Positions 42,976-51,232 of a stretch of 64,000 nucleotides of DNA are shown piece after piece. Numbering within the stretch: position 1 is the stretch's first letter; each line of letters starts with the position of its first letter. The notes under the pieces are model-generated. The model was given only the letters and a program-made list of their open reading frames with translations. It ran no database searches and was not told the origin of the DNA. A program made the position numbers and the translations under genes. Location of the stretch: assembly GCF_014203395.1 (NCBI RefSeq), contig NZ_JACHIW010000001.1, positions 4,261,501 through 4,325,500 on the forward strand, read 5' to 3'. This DNA comes from Saccharopolyspora phatthalungensis (lineage in GTDB: Bacteria > Actinomycetota > Actinomycetes > Mycobacteriales > Pseudonocardiaceae).

Positions 42976-45108
42976 CTATCCGACGTCGAGCACCGGCTGG
43001 AGGAAGACGCTGGGTTCACCGTGCCAAGAGACCCAGAGAGCATCGCGGGCCCGTGTGCAGGCTACGAACAGCAGGTTGCGTTCGGTCTGCATATCCTGCT
43101 GGTGCTGTTGCGGATCGTGCTCGGCGTCGATGACGGCATTGGGCATCGGGACCGAATGCCGGGACACGTCGGTGACGGCGACGCAACGGAACTCCAGGCC
43201 CTTCATCTTGTGCATAGTGCCGATGCGGACGCCCTCGCCAGCGGTTTCGAGGTCGCAGCTCGTGATCCGCGCGTTGCTCAAAGCCGAAGCGACGTCCCTG
43301 CCGAACTGTCTGGTACGGGCGGCGATACCGATTGTTTCGGCGGGCACGTCGTTGTCCAGCCACCTCCTGACCTGCGCCACGATGCCCGCGATCTCGCCGG
43401 CCTTGTCCGCGAAACCCCGGCATTCCGGCTGATCTCCGCGGAAGGAGGAACGGTAGCCGACGAGGTCGCTCTCCCCCTCGTCCATGTCGTCAACCCGTTC
43501 GCCGAGCAGCAGCGCCGTGCACCACAGCAGGATTTCGCGGGAGGTGCGGTAGTTGATCCGAAGGGTCGATGACCGCCCCAGGATGTTGATTCCCAGGCTG
43601 CGCAGCGAAACCCGGTTGTCGTAGATGCGCTGATGGGTGTCGCCCGCGATGAAGAGGTCATCCGGTCCCTCGGGCACGAGCGCGCGCAGCAAGCGCCAAC
43701 GCGACGGGTGCAGGTCCTGCGCTTCGTCGACGATCACATGCCGGTAGCCGGATTCGATCCCGTCGTTGAGCGCGTCCGCGGCGACGTCGGCGACCTGCTC
43801 GAACGTGCACCGGTTCTGTTGCCGGATCAGTTCGGCGAATTCCGCGAATACCGCCCATACGGTGTTTTTGACGGTGCCGCTCAGGCGCATGCCTCGCCCA
43901 CGCCGGTCCGCCTCCTGGTACTGCTCAAGGCTGACGATCTGCTGACCGAGCACCACCTGTCGCCACTCCTGGTCGAGGAAGGTGTCGGGCAGGTCAAGGC
44001 CGTGCTTGCGCACGATCCGTCGCCAGTGCTTGCCGCGGTCGCCGCGGCCGATGATGTCCGGGCTCCCGCCGTGCACGGCGCGGTAGTACCTGTTGGCCAC
44101 CGCGTCCACGTGTGCCACCTCGATCCGCGCCCGCACCGCCGGAACGGTGATAAGAATGTCGAGGTTGCGAGCGAGTTCCTGAGCGAGGTTCTTGGTGAAC
44201 GTGGTGAACAGGATGGTGTTCTCGCCGAGTGCGGGGTTGAGCGCCAGGTGCCGAGCCCGGTGCAGAGCCACCACGGTCTTGCCGGTCCCGGCCCCGCCGG
44301 TAACCCGCGCTGGACCCTTGTAGGGCGCATGTTCGGCGATATTGCGTTGAGAGTGGTGCAGGAAGACCCGCCACAGGTCAAACGGCCGTTGCAGCACCTC
44401 GTCGAGTCCGGCCGAGTCGTGCACCACCACGATGTGCCCCGGAGAGCGTTGCATAGCCCCGGCCAGATTGCCGTCCGGCGCGGTGGCTGACTCATCGGTG
44501 TCCTGGAAGAGGTTCTGCGCGAGCTCCCGCCACACGGCTTCGGGTGGTATTCCGGCCGCCAGTCCGGAGAGCACGTCGTATTGCAGTTCGGGGATGAGGG
44601 TTCCCAGCGCGTCGAGCTGCTCGTTCGACTGCAACGTCCGGCACAGCGTCCGGATCTCGTCGTCGATGCCGAGCCTGGTCAGGTCGGCGTCCGAGACGTG
44701 GTCGAACAGTTTCACCTCGGAGGCCGAGGGGCCAGAGTCCAGCTTGCGCAGGCCCTGGGTCGCGGTCTTGAGCGCGATGTCATTTCGGACCTCGATGCCG
44801 CGGCTGACCTTGTTCTTCGTGACGCGCCGGTGGCGCGCCCACTCCTCGGCCTTGTCGTGTGGAAGCACGCTGAGCAGCAGGTAGCTGACCTCCTCGTCGT
44901 CCGGAGCGACGATCACCCCGCGCCAGAAGTCGGTGATCCGGATGGTGCGGATCCGTGGATCACGGGCACCGGCGATCTTCTCCAGGTGCAGTCCGGCGTG
45001 GGTGTGCTCGCCGAACTTCGAGAAAATCTCATTTACCCGCTTCTGTACGGATTTCTCCAGCTTGGCGTACTGGGGCAGGAAGTCTCGGTGCAGACCAAGG
45101 GCGGCCAC
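42976..45108 (-). CDS. UvrD-like helicase with N-terminal RelE/ParE-like domain
   Basis: 710 residues. The GTG at 45108 lies six bases after GGAGGA; another GTG at 45114 is too close to it. Residues 1-95 look like a RelE/ParE-fold toxin or ribosome/nuclease domain (LEKSVQKRVNEIFSKF; HLEKIAGARDPRIRTIRITD; FWRGVIVAPDDEEVSYLLLS). The helicase part has Walker A GGAGTGKTVVALH (about 270), FTKNLAQEL, VDEAQDLHPSRW (motif II), AGDTHQRIY, INYRTSREIL, HKMKGLEF and FVACTRARDAL. Fusions of a RelE-like domain to a UvrD-type motor recur in bacteria and have been suspected of defence or translation-coupled roles, but I know no tested case. It is in the same orientation as the HelD-like gene, 208 bases upstream. 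Confidence 0.86.
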   Translation of the reverse strand: MAALGLHRDFLPQYAKLEKSVQKRVNEIFSKFGEHTHAGLHLEKIAGARDPRIRTIRITDFWRGVIVAPDDEEVSYLLLSVLPHDKAEEWARHRRVTKNKVSRGIEVRNDIALKTATQGLRKLDSGPSASEVKLFDHVSDADLTRLGIDDEIRTLCRTLQSNEQLDALGTLIPELQYDVLSGLAAGIPPEAVWRELAQNLFQDTDESATAPDGNLAGAMQRSPGHIVVVHDSAGLDEVLQRPFDLWRVFLHHSQRNIAEHAPYKGPARVTGGAGTGKTVVALHRARHLALNPALGENTILFTTFTKNLAQELARNLDILITVPAVRARIEVAHVDAVANRYYRAVHGGSPDIIGRGDRGKHWRRIVRKHGLDLPDTFLDQEWRQVVLGQQIVSLEQYQEADRRGRGMRLSGTVKNTVWAVFAEFAELIRQQNRCTFEQVADVAADALNDGIESGYRHVIVDEAQDLHPSRWRLLRALVPEGPDDLFIAGDTHQRIYDNRVSLRSLGINILGRSSTLRINYRTSREILLWCTALLLGERVDDMDEGESDLVGYRSSFRGDQPECRGFADKAGEIAGIVAQVRRWLDNDVPAETIGIAARTRQFGRDVASALSNARITSCDLETAGEGVRIGTMHKMKGLEFRCVAVTDVSRHSVPMPNAVIDAEHDPQQHQQDMQTERNLLFVACTRARDALWVSWHGEPSVFLQPVLDVG

Positions 45109-45114
45109 GCTCAC

Positions 45115-45429
45115 TCCTCCGTAAGGGGTGAAAGATCATCGGGGATCGTCGATGACGTTGCCACAATGGCGTCGGCCCGTGGGGTGCATCACTGAATTGG
45201 ACGCAACGCCGAGCGGAAGGCGCCGGTCCCGCGTCGAGCTGTTCCCGAGATCGCGGCGCAACTGGACCCCTCAGGCATCCGAAAGCGACTACCGAACCCG
45301 TGAAAACAGATCTGGCAGCACGATATTCGGCCGGACGTCCTGCACCACTTCGTCCACGTGCAGAACTCGAAAGGCCGCGTCCGGAATGTACTTCGGCGAT
45401 CGCGGTCGTACGAGGCTTTGTCTCCTCGG
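45115..45429. other. Intergenic region, possible short relic
   Basis: 315 bases between two leftward genes. On the minus strand a short frame around 45300-45420 reads SPKYIPDAAFRVLHVDEVVQ and ends with a stop; it has no start and looks like the tail of a lost gene. No further feature is visible. Confidence 0.3.
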
Positions 45430-46284
45430 CTAACTCGGACGCGCGTCGGCGGGGAAGCGCTCATGCCCCAGCACGCCGAGCAGCTGTAGCTTCTCGTAGC
45501 CCTCGGTGTGCGGGGGAGCGGTGAGCACCAGCAGTGCCTGGGACTGGTCCTCGGTGAACAGCACCTGGCAGTCGAGCTCGATCGCGCCGAGCTGCGGATG
45601 GATGAGCGTCTTGTGGTCCTCGAAGCGCTTGGCGACCTCGTGCCGTTCCCACAGCTCGGCAAACTCCGCGCTCTGCTTCTTCAGCGCCCGCACGAGCTCC
45701 CCGGCCCGCGATTGCGGACCCATCGCCCCGAAGGCGGCGCGCAGGTTCGCGACCTGAGCCCGACTTTGCCGGTCGCGGTCGTCCTCGGGGTAGCGCAGCC
45801 GCTCCGAGTGGTCGGTGAACCAGCGGTAGATTCCACTGCGGGCAAGGCCCGTATAGCCCGACCTGTCGCCGTACAGGGACTCGGCCAGCCGGTTCTGCAC
45901 CAGTGTCTCCCCGAGGTTGGACAGGATGAGCGCCGGTGTGTCGTCGAGGCGGTCCAGCACCCGCAGCAACGCGGGCGCGACATGCGTGGCAGCCGACACC
46001 GACGAGGGGGCATTGCGTCCGGCCACCTGGAACAGGTAGTCACGTTCGCCACCGGTCAGCCGCAGCACCCGGGCGAGCGCGGCGAGCATCTGCTCACTCG
46101 GCCGCGGGCCCCGCTGCTGCTCAAGCCGCGTGTAGTAGTCGGTCGACATCGCGGCGAGGGCCGCGACCTCCTCACGCCTGAGCCCCGGGGCCCGGCGGCG
46201 GGCGCCCGGGGCAAGCCCGACGTCTTCGGGCTGCAGCCGCTCCCTGCGGCGGCGCAGGAAGGCCGCCAGTGCAGCACGATCCAT
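45430..46284 (-). CDS. XRE regulator with MmyB-type ligand-binding domain
   Basis: 284 residues; ATG at 46284 (an upstream open frame is a shadow of the opposite SDR gene). The HTH (about 1-75) has the family hallmark FLRRRRERLQPEDVGLAPG, RRRAPGLRREEVAALAAMST and DYYTRLEQQRGPRPSEQML. The C-terminal part (about 100-280) is the PAS-like MmyB domain (LILSNLGETLVQNRLAESLY; GIYRWFTDHSERLRYPEDD; LLVLTAPPHTEGYEKLQLLG), which binds fatty acid-like ligands in structural studies. It is divergent from an SDR gene with 99 bases between starts, a common pairing in which the regulator controls the oxidoreductase. Confidence 0.92.
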   Translation of the reverse strand: MDRAALAAFLRRRRERLQPEDVGLAPGARRRAPGLRREEVAALAAMSTDYYTRLEQQRGPRPSEQMLAALARVLRLTGGERDYLFQVAGRNAPSSVSAATHVAPALLRVLDRLDDTPALILSNLGETLVQNRLAESLYGDRSGYTGLARSGIYRWFTDHSERLRYPEDDRDRQSRAQVANLRAAFGAMGPQSRAGELVRALKKQSAEFAELWERHEVAKRFEDHKTLIHPQLGAIELDCQVLFTEDQSQALLVLTAPPHTEGYEKLQLLGVLGHERFPADARPS

Positions 46285-46383
46285 GGTTCCAGTATCCCCA
46301 CACGCGCGGCGTGAACCAGGGACTGCGGATCCCCCGATGAGTGCTCTCTGCACCCGCGCCGGCCGACCGGCCAGAGTCGAGGC

Positions 46384-47148
46384 ATGAACATCTCCGGAAA
46401 CACCATCTTCATCCCCGGCGCGACAAGCGGCATTGGCCTCGCCCTCGCACTTGAGCTGGAGTCCCGAGGTAACACCGTCATCGTCGGTGGCCGGCGCGCC
46501 GGGCTGCTTGAGAAGATCGCCGCCGAACACCCCGGCATCGACACTGTGCGGATCGACACGGCGGATCCCGCGAGCATCGATTCCGCCGCCAGGGAGGTGC
46601 TGGCGAAGCACCCGGACCTCAACGTCCTGGTCACGATGGCCGGCATCATGCGCGTCGAAGACTGGCACAAGCGCGAGTCCTTCCTCGCCTCGGCCGAGTC
46701 GGTGGTGACGACCAACGTGCTCGGCCCGATCCGCCTTATCGCCGCGTTTATCGAGCACTTGCAGGAACGGCCGCACGCCACGATCGTCACGGTCTCCTCG
46801 GGCCTGGCGTTCGCGCCGCTGAAGGTCACGCCGAGCTACAACGCCTCGAAGGCCGCGATCCACATGCTCAGCGAGTCGATCCGGCTCCAGCTCGCCGACA
46901 CGACCGTCAAGATCGTGGAGCTTGAGCCGCCGGCCGTGCGCACCTCGCTGCTGCCCGGTCAGGAGAACAGCGAGTTCGCGATGCCGCTTGACGAGTTCGT
47001 CGCGGAGGTCGTCGCCCTGCTCGGATCACAGCCCGACGCAACGGAGATCCAGGTCGAGCGCGTAAAGTTCCTGCGCTACGGCGAAGCACGCGGCGACTAC
47101 GACCAGGTCGTTGAGACCCTCAACGCCTCCGATCCCCACGCACAATGA
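46384..47148 (+). CDS. SDR-family NAD(P)-dependent oxidoreductase (DltE-like)
   Basis: 254 residues; ATG at 46384. Motifs: PGATSGIGLALA (cofactor), VTMAGIMRVEDW (in place of NNAG), TNVLGPIRL, the Ser in VTVSSGLAF and the catalytic PSYNASKAAIHM. The sequence after residue 170 (VKIVELEPPAVRTSLLPGQE) matches DltE-type proteins. The substrate is not known. The divergent MmyB-type regulator at 46284 probably controls it. A tail of about 50 residues (QPDATEIQVERVKFLRYGEA) is also typical of this subgroup. Confidence 0.9.
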   Translation: MNISGNTIFIPGATSGIGLALALELESRGNTVIVGGRRAGLLEKIAAEHPGIDTVRIDTADPASIDSAAREVLAKHPDLNVLVTMAGIMRVEDWHKRESFLASAESVVTTNVLGPIRLIAAFIEHLQERPHATIVTVSSGLAFAPLKVTPSYNASKAAIHMLSESIRLQLADTTVKIVELEPPAVRTSLLPGQENSEFAMPLDEFVAEVVALLGSQPDATEIQVERVKFLRYGEARGDYDQVVETLNASDPHAQ

Positions 47149-47215
47149 CCCTCGTCGAGGAAGCGATCAAAGAGATCAGGGCGCGCTAGGGCCGCCGCGT
47201 CTGGTTTGCAAATCC

Positions 47216-47701
47216 TCACTGCTCGTGGTGCTTGTCGGTGTCCGGCTCGTCCGGCCGATCGCCGATGACCGGCGCGACGTCGAGGGCGTCCATGGGTTCG
47301 CCGCAGGCACTGCACGCCAATAGGGGCTGTGTGATCTGTCCGCAGCCGGTGTGTTTGATGCCGCGGGGGGTACGGTCGCCGTCCGGGAGGTGTGCCTCGG
47401 CCCACTGCGCGATGGTGACCCATGCCGGCATGATCGTTCGGGCCGACTCGCTGAGGTGGTATTCATACCACGGCTTGTCCGGACGGTATTGCCGCTTGAC
47501 CAGCAAGCCGAGGTCGACCAGCGCCGCGAGTCGTGCGGTGAGGATATTGGGTGCGATGCCCAGAGCGCGCTGTAGTGCGCCGAAGCGGCGGACGCCGTAG
47601 AAGACCTCCCTGAGGATCCCGTAGTTCCACCGCTCGCCGAGGATCGCGAACAACTCGCGGCCCTGCGTACCCCGATATGGATCAGCGACGCCACCAGTCA
47701 T
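47216..47701 (-). CDS. HxlR-family winged-helix regulator
   Basis: 161 residues; ATG at 47701 (six extra codons upstream are open). The HxlR core occupies about 10-105: RELFAILGERWNYGILREVF, GVRRFGALQRALGIAPNILT, ARLAALVDLGLLVKRQYRPD and YEYHLSESARTIMPAW. A C-terminal CGQ...CSACGEPM segment may bind zinc or sense redox change. HxlR proteins often answer to electrophiles or oxidants. It is divergent from the NIPSNAP/YCII pair, and a likely operator lies in the 90-base gap. Confidence 0.9.
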   Translation of the reverse strand: MTGGVADPYRGTQGRELFAILGERWNYGILREVFYGVRRFGALQRALGIAPNILTARLAALVDLGLLVKRQYRPDKPWYEYHLSESARTIMPAWVTIAQWAEAHLPDGDRTPRGIKHTGCGQITQPLLACSACGEPMDALDVAPVIGDRPDEPDTDKHHEQ

Positions 47702-47718
47702 GCCTACACGATAGCCCA

Positions 47719-47741
47719 AGTACTTGCAAGATGATAGTACT
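47719..47741. promoter_or_regulatory. HxlR-type operator
   Basis: AGTACT at 47719-47724 and AGTACT at 47736-47741 form an inverted repeat (centre to centre 17 bases) inside an AT-rich patch between the divergent hxlR-like and NIPSNAP genes. The size and place fit a dimeric winged-helix repressor site controlling both directions. Confidence 0.55.
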
Positions 47742-47791
47742 AGTGGTTAGCTACCACCGTGCGGCTGGGAAACCGATCACGAGGAACAGTC

Positions 47792-48406
47792 ATGCTGTAC
47801 GAACTGGCGACACTGTCGCTGCGTCTGTGGTCCGTATCGAAAGCGTTGCCCGGTATCGAGACCTACACCACGAAGCCCGGCACGCCCGGAAGGCTGCTCG
47901 GCTGCTGGGAGACCGAAATCGGGGAGATCGTGACCCGTCTGCTGGTGCTCCGTGGTTTTGACTCCGCCGAGGAGCTGGCCGAGGAACGCCGACGAGTGCT
48001 GGGCAGCTCCGACCCGTTCGGCATCGGAGAGCATCTGACCGGAATACAGCTCGAAACCTACGAACCGTTCCCGTTCCTCCCGGACGTCACCCCCGGACAG
48101 TACGGAAGCGTGTACGAGTTCCGGACCTACCAGCTCGCCATCGGCGGCTTGGCGCCGACCATTGCCGGATGGCAGGAGGCCGTGCCGGAGCGCACCGCGA
48201 TGTATCCGCTGACCGTGGCAATGTACGGCCTGGACGGCGCGCCCCGTATCACCCACATCTGGCCGTTTCCCGACCTCAACGCCCGAGCTGCGATCCGGAA
48301 AGAATCCTATGATCGCGGCATCTGGCCGCCGCGCAACGGGCCGGAGAACATTCAGCGCGCGACATCGACCATCGCCCTGCCCACCGCGATCTCCCCACTG
48401 CACTGA
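47792..48406 (+). CDS. NIPSNAP-family protein
   Basis: 204 residues; ATG at 47792 with GAGGAAC upstream, preferred over an earlier in-frame GTG. Two ferredoxin-like alpha/beta repeats: MLYELATLSLRLWSV and, from about 108, GSVYEFRTYQLAIGG...TAMYPLTVAMYGLDGAPRIT. The end IWPFPDLNARAAIR is the NIPSNAP signature (W-x-Y/F-x-D-L-x-x-R). Function is unknown in bacteria; members of the dimeric alpha/beta-barrel superfamily often act as small monooxygenases or isomerases. Co-transcribed with the YCII protein and opposite an HxlR regulator, so an electrophile or quinone response is a reasonable guess. Confidence 0.85.
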   Translation: MLYELATLSLRLWSVSKALPGIETYTTKPGTPGRLLGCWETEIGEIVTRLLVLRGFDSAEELAEERRRVLGSSDPFGIGEHLTGIQLETYEPFPFLPDVTPGQYGSVYEFRTYQLAIGGLAPTIAGWQEAVPERTAMYPLTVAMYGLDGAPRITHIWPFPDLNARAAIRKESYDRGIWPPRNGPENIQRATSTIALPTAISPLH

Positions 48407-48468
48407 CCTGGCCGACTTACCGCGGCGGGGCCGCGGTCCCAGCGGAGAGAACCTGGAAAGGAAACCCC

Positions 48469-48816
48469 ATGCCGCATTTCGTGGTCACGTATGTACACCC
48501 GGACCCGGACGGCTGGGTCCGTCATCTCGACGCCCACCTCCACTGGATCCTCGAGCAAATCGAGGCCGGAACACTTCGGGCATCAGGCCCCACCCAGGGC
48601 GGCGACGTGCGCTCGGCACTGCTGGTCTTCGCCGGACCGAACGAGGAGACCGTGCGGGCCATCGTGGACACCGATCCCTACATGCAACACGGTCAGGTCT
48701 CCGGACTCACCATTACCGAATGGGACCCCATTTTCGGGATCCTCGCGAACGAATCCAGCCGTGCCGCCCACACCGACGAGGAACTACTTGAGCAAATCCG
48801 GAATTTGACAGCATAA
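48469..48816 (+). CDS. YCII-related (YciI-like) protein
   Basis: 115 residues; ATG at 48469 with AAAGGAAA upstream, 62 bases after the NIPSNAP stop. The fold is the small dimeric alpha/beta barrel: MPHFVVTYVHPDPDGWVRHL, DAHLHWILEQIEAGTL, ALLVFAGPNEETVRAIVDTD and ITEWDPIFG. The conserved His-Asp pair of the family (YxxHxxH region) appears as RHLDAHLHW. YciI-like proteins are thought to be enzymes on small aromatic or chlorinated compounds, but their substrates are mostly unknown. The pairing with another barrel of the same superfamily suggests they work on the same compound. Confidence 0.83.
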   Translation: MPHFVVTYVHPDPDGWVRHLDAHLHWILEQIEAGTLRASGPTQGGDVRSALLVFAGPNEETVRAIVDTDPYMQHGQVSGLTITEWDPIFGILANESSRAAHTDEELLEQIRNLTA

Positions 48817-48829
48817 GAGCTCAGCGCGC

Positions 48830-49666
48830 TCATGAGGCATTTATGAGTGCAGCCAGGTCTGGCAGCAGTAGCCACACCACCACCAGCAGCAGGCACACGA
48901 CCTCGATCACGCGCTCGATCTGCTTGCCCGACTTTGAGCCGACTCGCCAACGCAGCATCTCCGGAAGCAGGTGGCTGCGGCGCCACCGCGAGCCCGCGCA
49001 CGCTGCCCCTGCCTTGCATTTGGCGCAGCGGCGGCGAAGCGGCCAGAACCACGGGATACCTGAGCGGGTGGCCGAGTCGCCGGCGGAGTGCACGATCATG
49101 CCGACGGTGACGCTGGCGCCCGCATACCAGCCGAGCCCGTTCATTGCCCCCGAGGCGGTTAGTCCGGCGGTGAGGAGACCAGCGGCGAGCAGCGCCGGCA
49201 GGTCCTTGTGGGTGTGGAGGTTCCGGCGCACCCAGCGCGGCCCCGATCGGGACAGCGTGCTAATCCCGGGGGCGAGGACGAGGACCAGGACGATAGCGGT
49301 CACCCACGGGGAGATGAGGGCACCGAGCGCGATGAGCAGCCCGAGGCCGAAGGCGAACAGTGGCGTGTGCACTAGGCCACGGTGCGCACCGTCTCCGGGC
49401 GAATCGTGTGGGAGCCGGGTTCTGCGGTATGCCACGCGGGCCAGCGCCTGGAACGCTTGGCCGACGATGCCGGTGATGGGGCCGGCGGAGCGGTAGGCGG
49501 TGGCACCGTCGGCGTCCAGGTCTGGCAGCAGCGCGGCCCCGGCGCCGACTAACGCGCCGACCGCGGTGCCGGCTGCGCCGAGTTCAGCCCCAGTCATCGC
49601 GCCGATTGCCGACGATGTCAACGCCCCCGCTAGCGCGCCGCTGTATGCGTGGCCGCCTGCCTCCAT
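48830..49666 (-). CDS. YdjM-like membrane-bound metal-dependent hydrolase
   Basis: 278 residues; ATG at 49666 with AGAGGAG upstream. About five hydrophobic spans (ALAGALTSSAIGAMTGAELG; FALGLGLLIALGAL-like FAFGLGLLIALGALISPWVT; LLAAGLLTAGLTASGAMNGL; IEVVCLLLVVVWLLLPDLAA). Motifs of the YdjM/LexA-regulated family are present: LLPDLDADGATAYR, HRGLVHTPL and GMIVHSAGDSATRSGIPWFW, with His and Asp as likely metal ligands. The basic CxxC-containing loop (RRRCAKCKAGAACAG) is an addition. It is convergent with the YCII gene, 13 bases apart. Confidence 0.82.
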   Translation of the reverse strand: MEAGGHAYSGALAGALTSSAIGAMTGAELGAAGTAVGALVGAGAALLPDLDADGATAYRSAGPITGIVGQAFQALARVAYRRTRLPHDSPGDGAHRGLVHTPLFAFGLGLLIALGALISPWVTAIVLVLVLAPGISTLSRSGPRWVRRNLHTHKDLPALLAAGLLTAGLTASGAMNGLGWYAGASVTVGMIVHSAGDSATRSGIPWFWPLRRRCAKCKAGAACAGSRWRRSHLLPEMLRWRVGSKSGKQIERVIEVVCLLLVVVWLLLPDLAALINAS

Positions 49667-50216
49667 GCCCCAACTCCTCTGGCCTCGTGGCAAAGTCGCT
49701 GAATCAAGATGTCCAGAACCTGCCCGGCCATGACGACCGCCAGATGAACGAATTGATCGTTTGCGCGCGGCGCAGCAGGTCGTCGGTCCCATCCCGGACC
49801 GACGACATCTGGCGATTTGGCCTATGACCTGAAGAAGCGGATGGAGCAGGCTATCTCGTCTTCGAGAGTCGCCAGAACCTCAAGGGGTCTGATTCGCTGT
49901 AGTTTGCACCCGGATTCGCACTCAGATTGTCCACAGTAGACGTTAACCTTCTCGCGGTTGCGGCGGTGATCTTCGTGGTTACCAAACCCTCGGTGCCTCC
50001 GGTGCGGTGACCCCGATTTGAATGTAGCCGACCTTGCTTGGGACATCCGTCGAACAAAGAAAGTTGCTGGTCAGCGTTACAACTCCCAACCCGCCTCATG
50101 TCGACGCGTCCATTTGAGTGAATGTTACTGATTCGGCTAACCCAGCGTGACTGGCGGCGATGTATCGACATGCCCGGCCACTCTGAGCGCCGGACAGCCA
50201 AGAAGGTACCCCGTTC
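49667..50216. other. Intergenic region between divergent genes, nothing recognised
   Basis: 550 bases. Small open frames on the minus strand (for example 49822-50046) have no support. It should hold the promoters of the YdjM-like gene and the lipoprotein gene. Confidence 0.5.
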
Positions 50217-50741
50217 ATGAACCCTGTCGAACCTCGTGGCCGTACTCGCGCGATCCACACCAGTCGTTCCACGCGTCGCCCCTTATCCACCGTCTTCTCG
50301 GTCCTAGGGGCTTTCCTCGTGAGCTGTGTTGTCCTGGCAGGGTGCCAGGATCGGACGGCAGTACCGGCCAATCCCGGGATCGTCCCAAGCCCGGCGGTGA
50401 GTGCCCCGGCAGTTGCCTCCTCCGCCTTGGCGTCGCCTGCTCCAACGACCGAGAGCCCGGTCCCACCGGTCAGCTCGACGGAGTCGGCCCCGGCTGCGCC
50501 AGTAACAACCCATGCTCCGGTCAAACCCACCCAAGCTGCCCCTACGCGAGCGACAGCTGGCATTACCAAATGCGGCGCGGATTATTACCGCAACGTAGAC
50601 GGCAAGTGTGTGCACGACCCGGTAAAGGGAGCCGCCCCACCGGCTGGCGCGACCGCTCGATGCAAGGACGGCAGCTACAGCTTCAGCCAACACCGTCGAG
50701 GCACCTGCTCGGGGCACGACGGCGTCGCGGAATGGCTGTAA
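50217..50741 (+). CDS. Lipoprotein with C-terminal DUF3761 domain
   Basis: 174 residues; ATG at 50217 with AGAAGG upstream. A long basic N-region precedes a hydrophobic core and the lipobox VLAGC, so the mature protein is anchored outside the membrane by a lipidated Cys near 43. A Pro/Ser/Thr/Ala linker (about 45-115) spans the wall. The last ~55 residues, with four cysteines (ITKCGADYYRNVDGKCVHDP; ARCKDGSYSFSQHRRGTCSG; HDGVAEWL), match the DUF3761 type (CxDGxYSxSxHRxGTCSGHxGVxxWL). Function unknown; such domains occur in secreted actinobacterial proteins and may bind cell-wall sugars. Confidence 0.85.
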   Translation: MNPVEPRGRTRAIHTSRSTRRPLSTVFSVLGAFLVSCVVLAGCQDRTAVPANPGIVPSPAVSAPAVASSALASPAPTTESPVPPVSSTESAPAAPVTTHAPVKPTQAAPTRATAGITKCGADYYRNVDGKCVHDPVKGAAPPAGATARCKDGSYSFSQHRRGTCSGHDGVAEWL

Positions 50742-50831
50742 CAATCCGCGGGCACGTTGGGTTTCCATCAACGCCTCGCCGTCGCTGTGGCGATCAGGTG
50801 CTTGCGCCAGCACGGGGTGCCTGGCACCGGG

Positions 50832-51041
50832 CTAGCGGAGCAAGGTGCGTTGGACGAGGGCGGTGATGAGGTGGGGCAGGGTGCCGGGTTCGGTGACGAT
50901 GCCGGTGACCAGCAGTAGGAGCACGACAAGCCGGCGGAAACGGCGGGGGTCGCCCAGCACCCTGTCGAGTGCCTGCCAGCAGTGCCGGGGCCGGTGGTGT
51001 TCTGGCTGCCTGTGACGAGGGTGGTTCGGGGTGCTGGGCAT
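50832..51041 (-). CDS. Small single-span membrane protein
   Basis: 69 residues; ATG at 51041 with AAGGAGAACC upstream, the strongest ribosome site nearby. A basic, His/Arg/Pro-rich N-terminus (PRHRQPEHHRPRHCWQALDR) is followed by one membrane helix (LVVLLLLVTGIVTEPGTLPH). No family is recognised. It is convergent with the lipoprotein gene and divergent from the coiled-coil protein. Confidence 0.55.
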   Translation of the reverse strand: MPSTPNHPRHRQPEHHRPRHCWQALDRVLGDPRRFRRLVVLLLLVTGIVTEPGTLPHLITALVQRTLLR

Positions 51042-51232
51042 CCGGTTCTCCTTGCGGGATCGGGAGAGGCATCGGGGCGGTGGTGGTTGCTAGCCGCTGC
51101 TGCCACTTGATGTCCCTCGCTGTGGGTGAGGTGTCGCTCGCTCTGGGTGGCGACTGGTGTTTGATTAGCGGCGAGAGTCCAGAGTCCGGGAAGGCACAAG
51201 ACCGGACACCCGAGGTAGGGCGGTGAAAAGTC

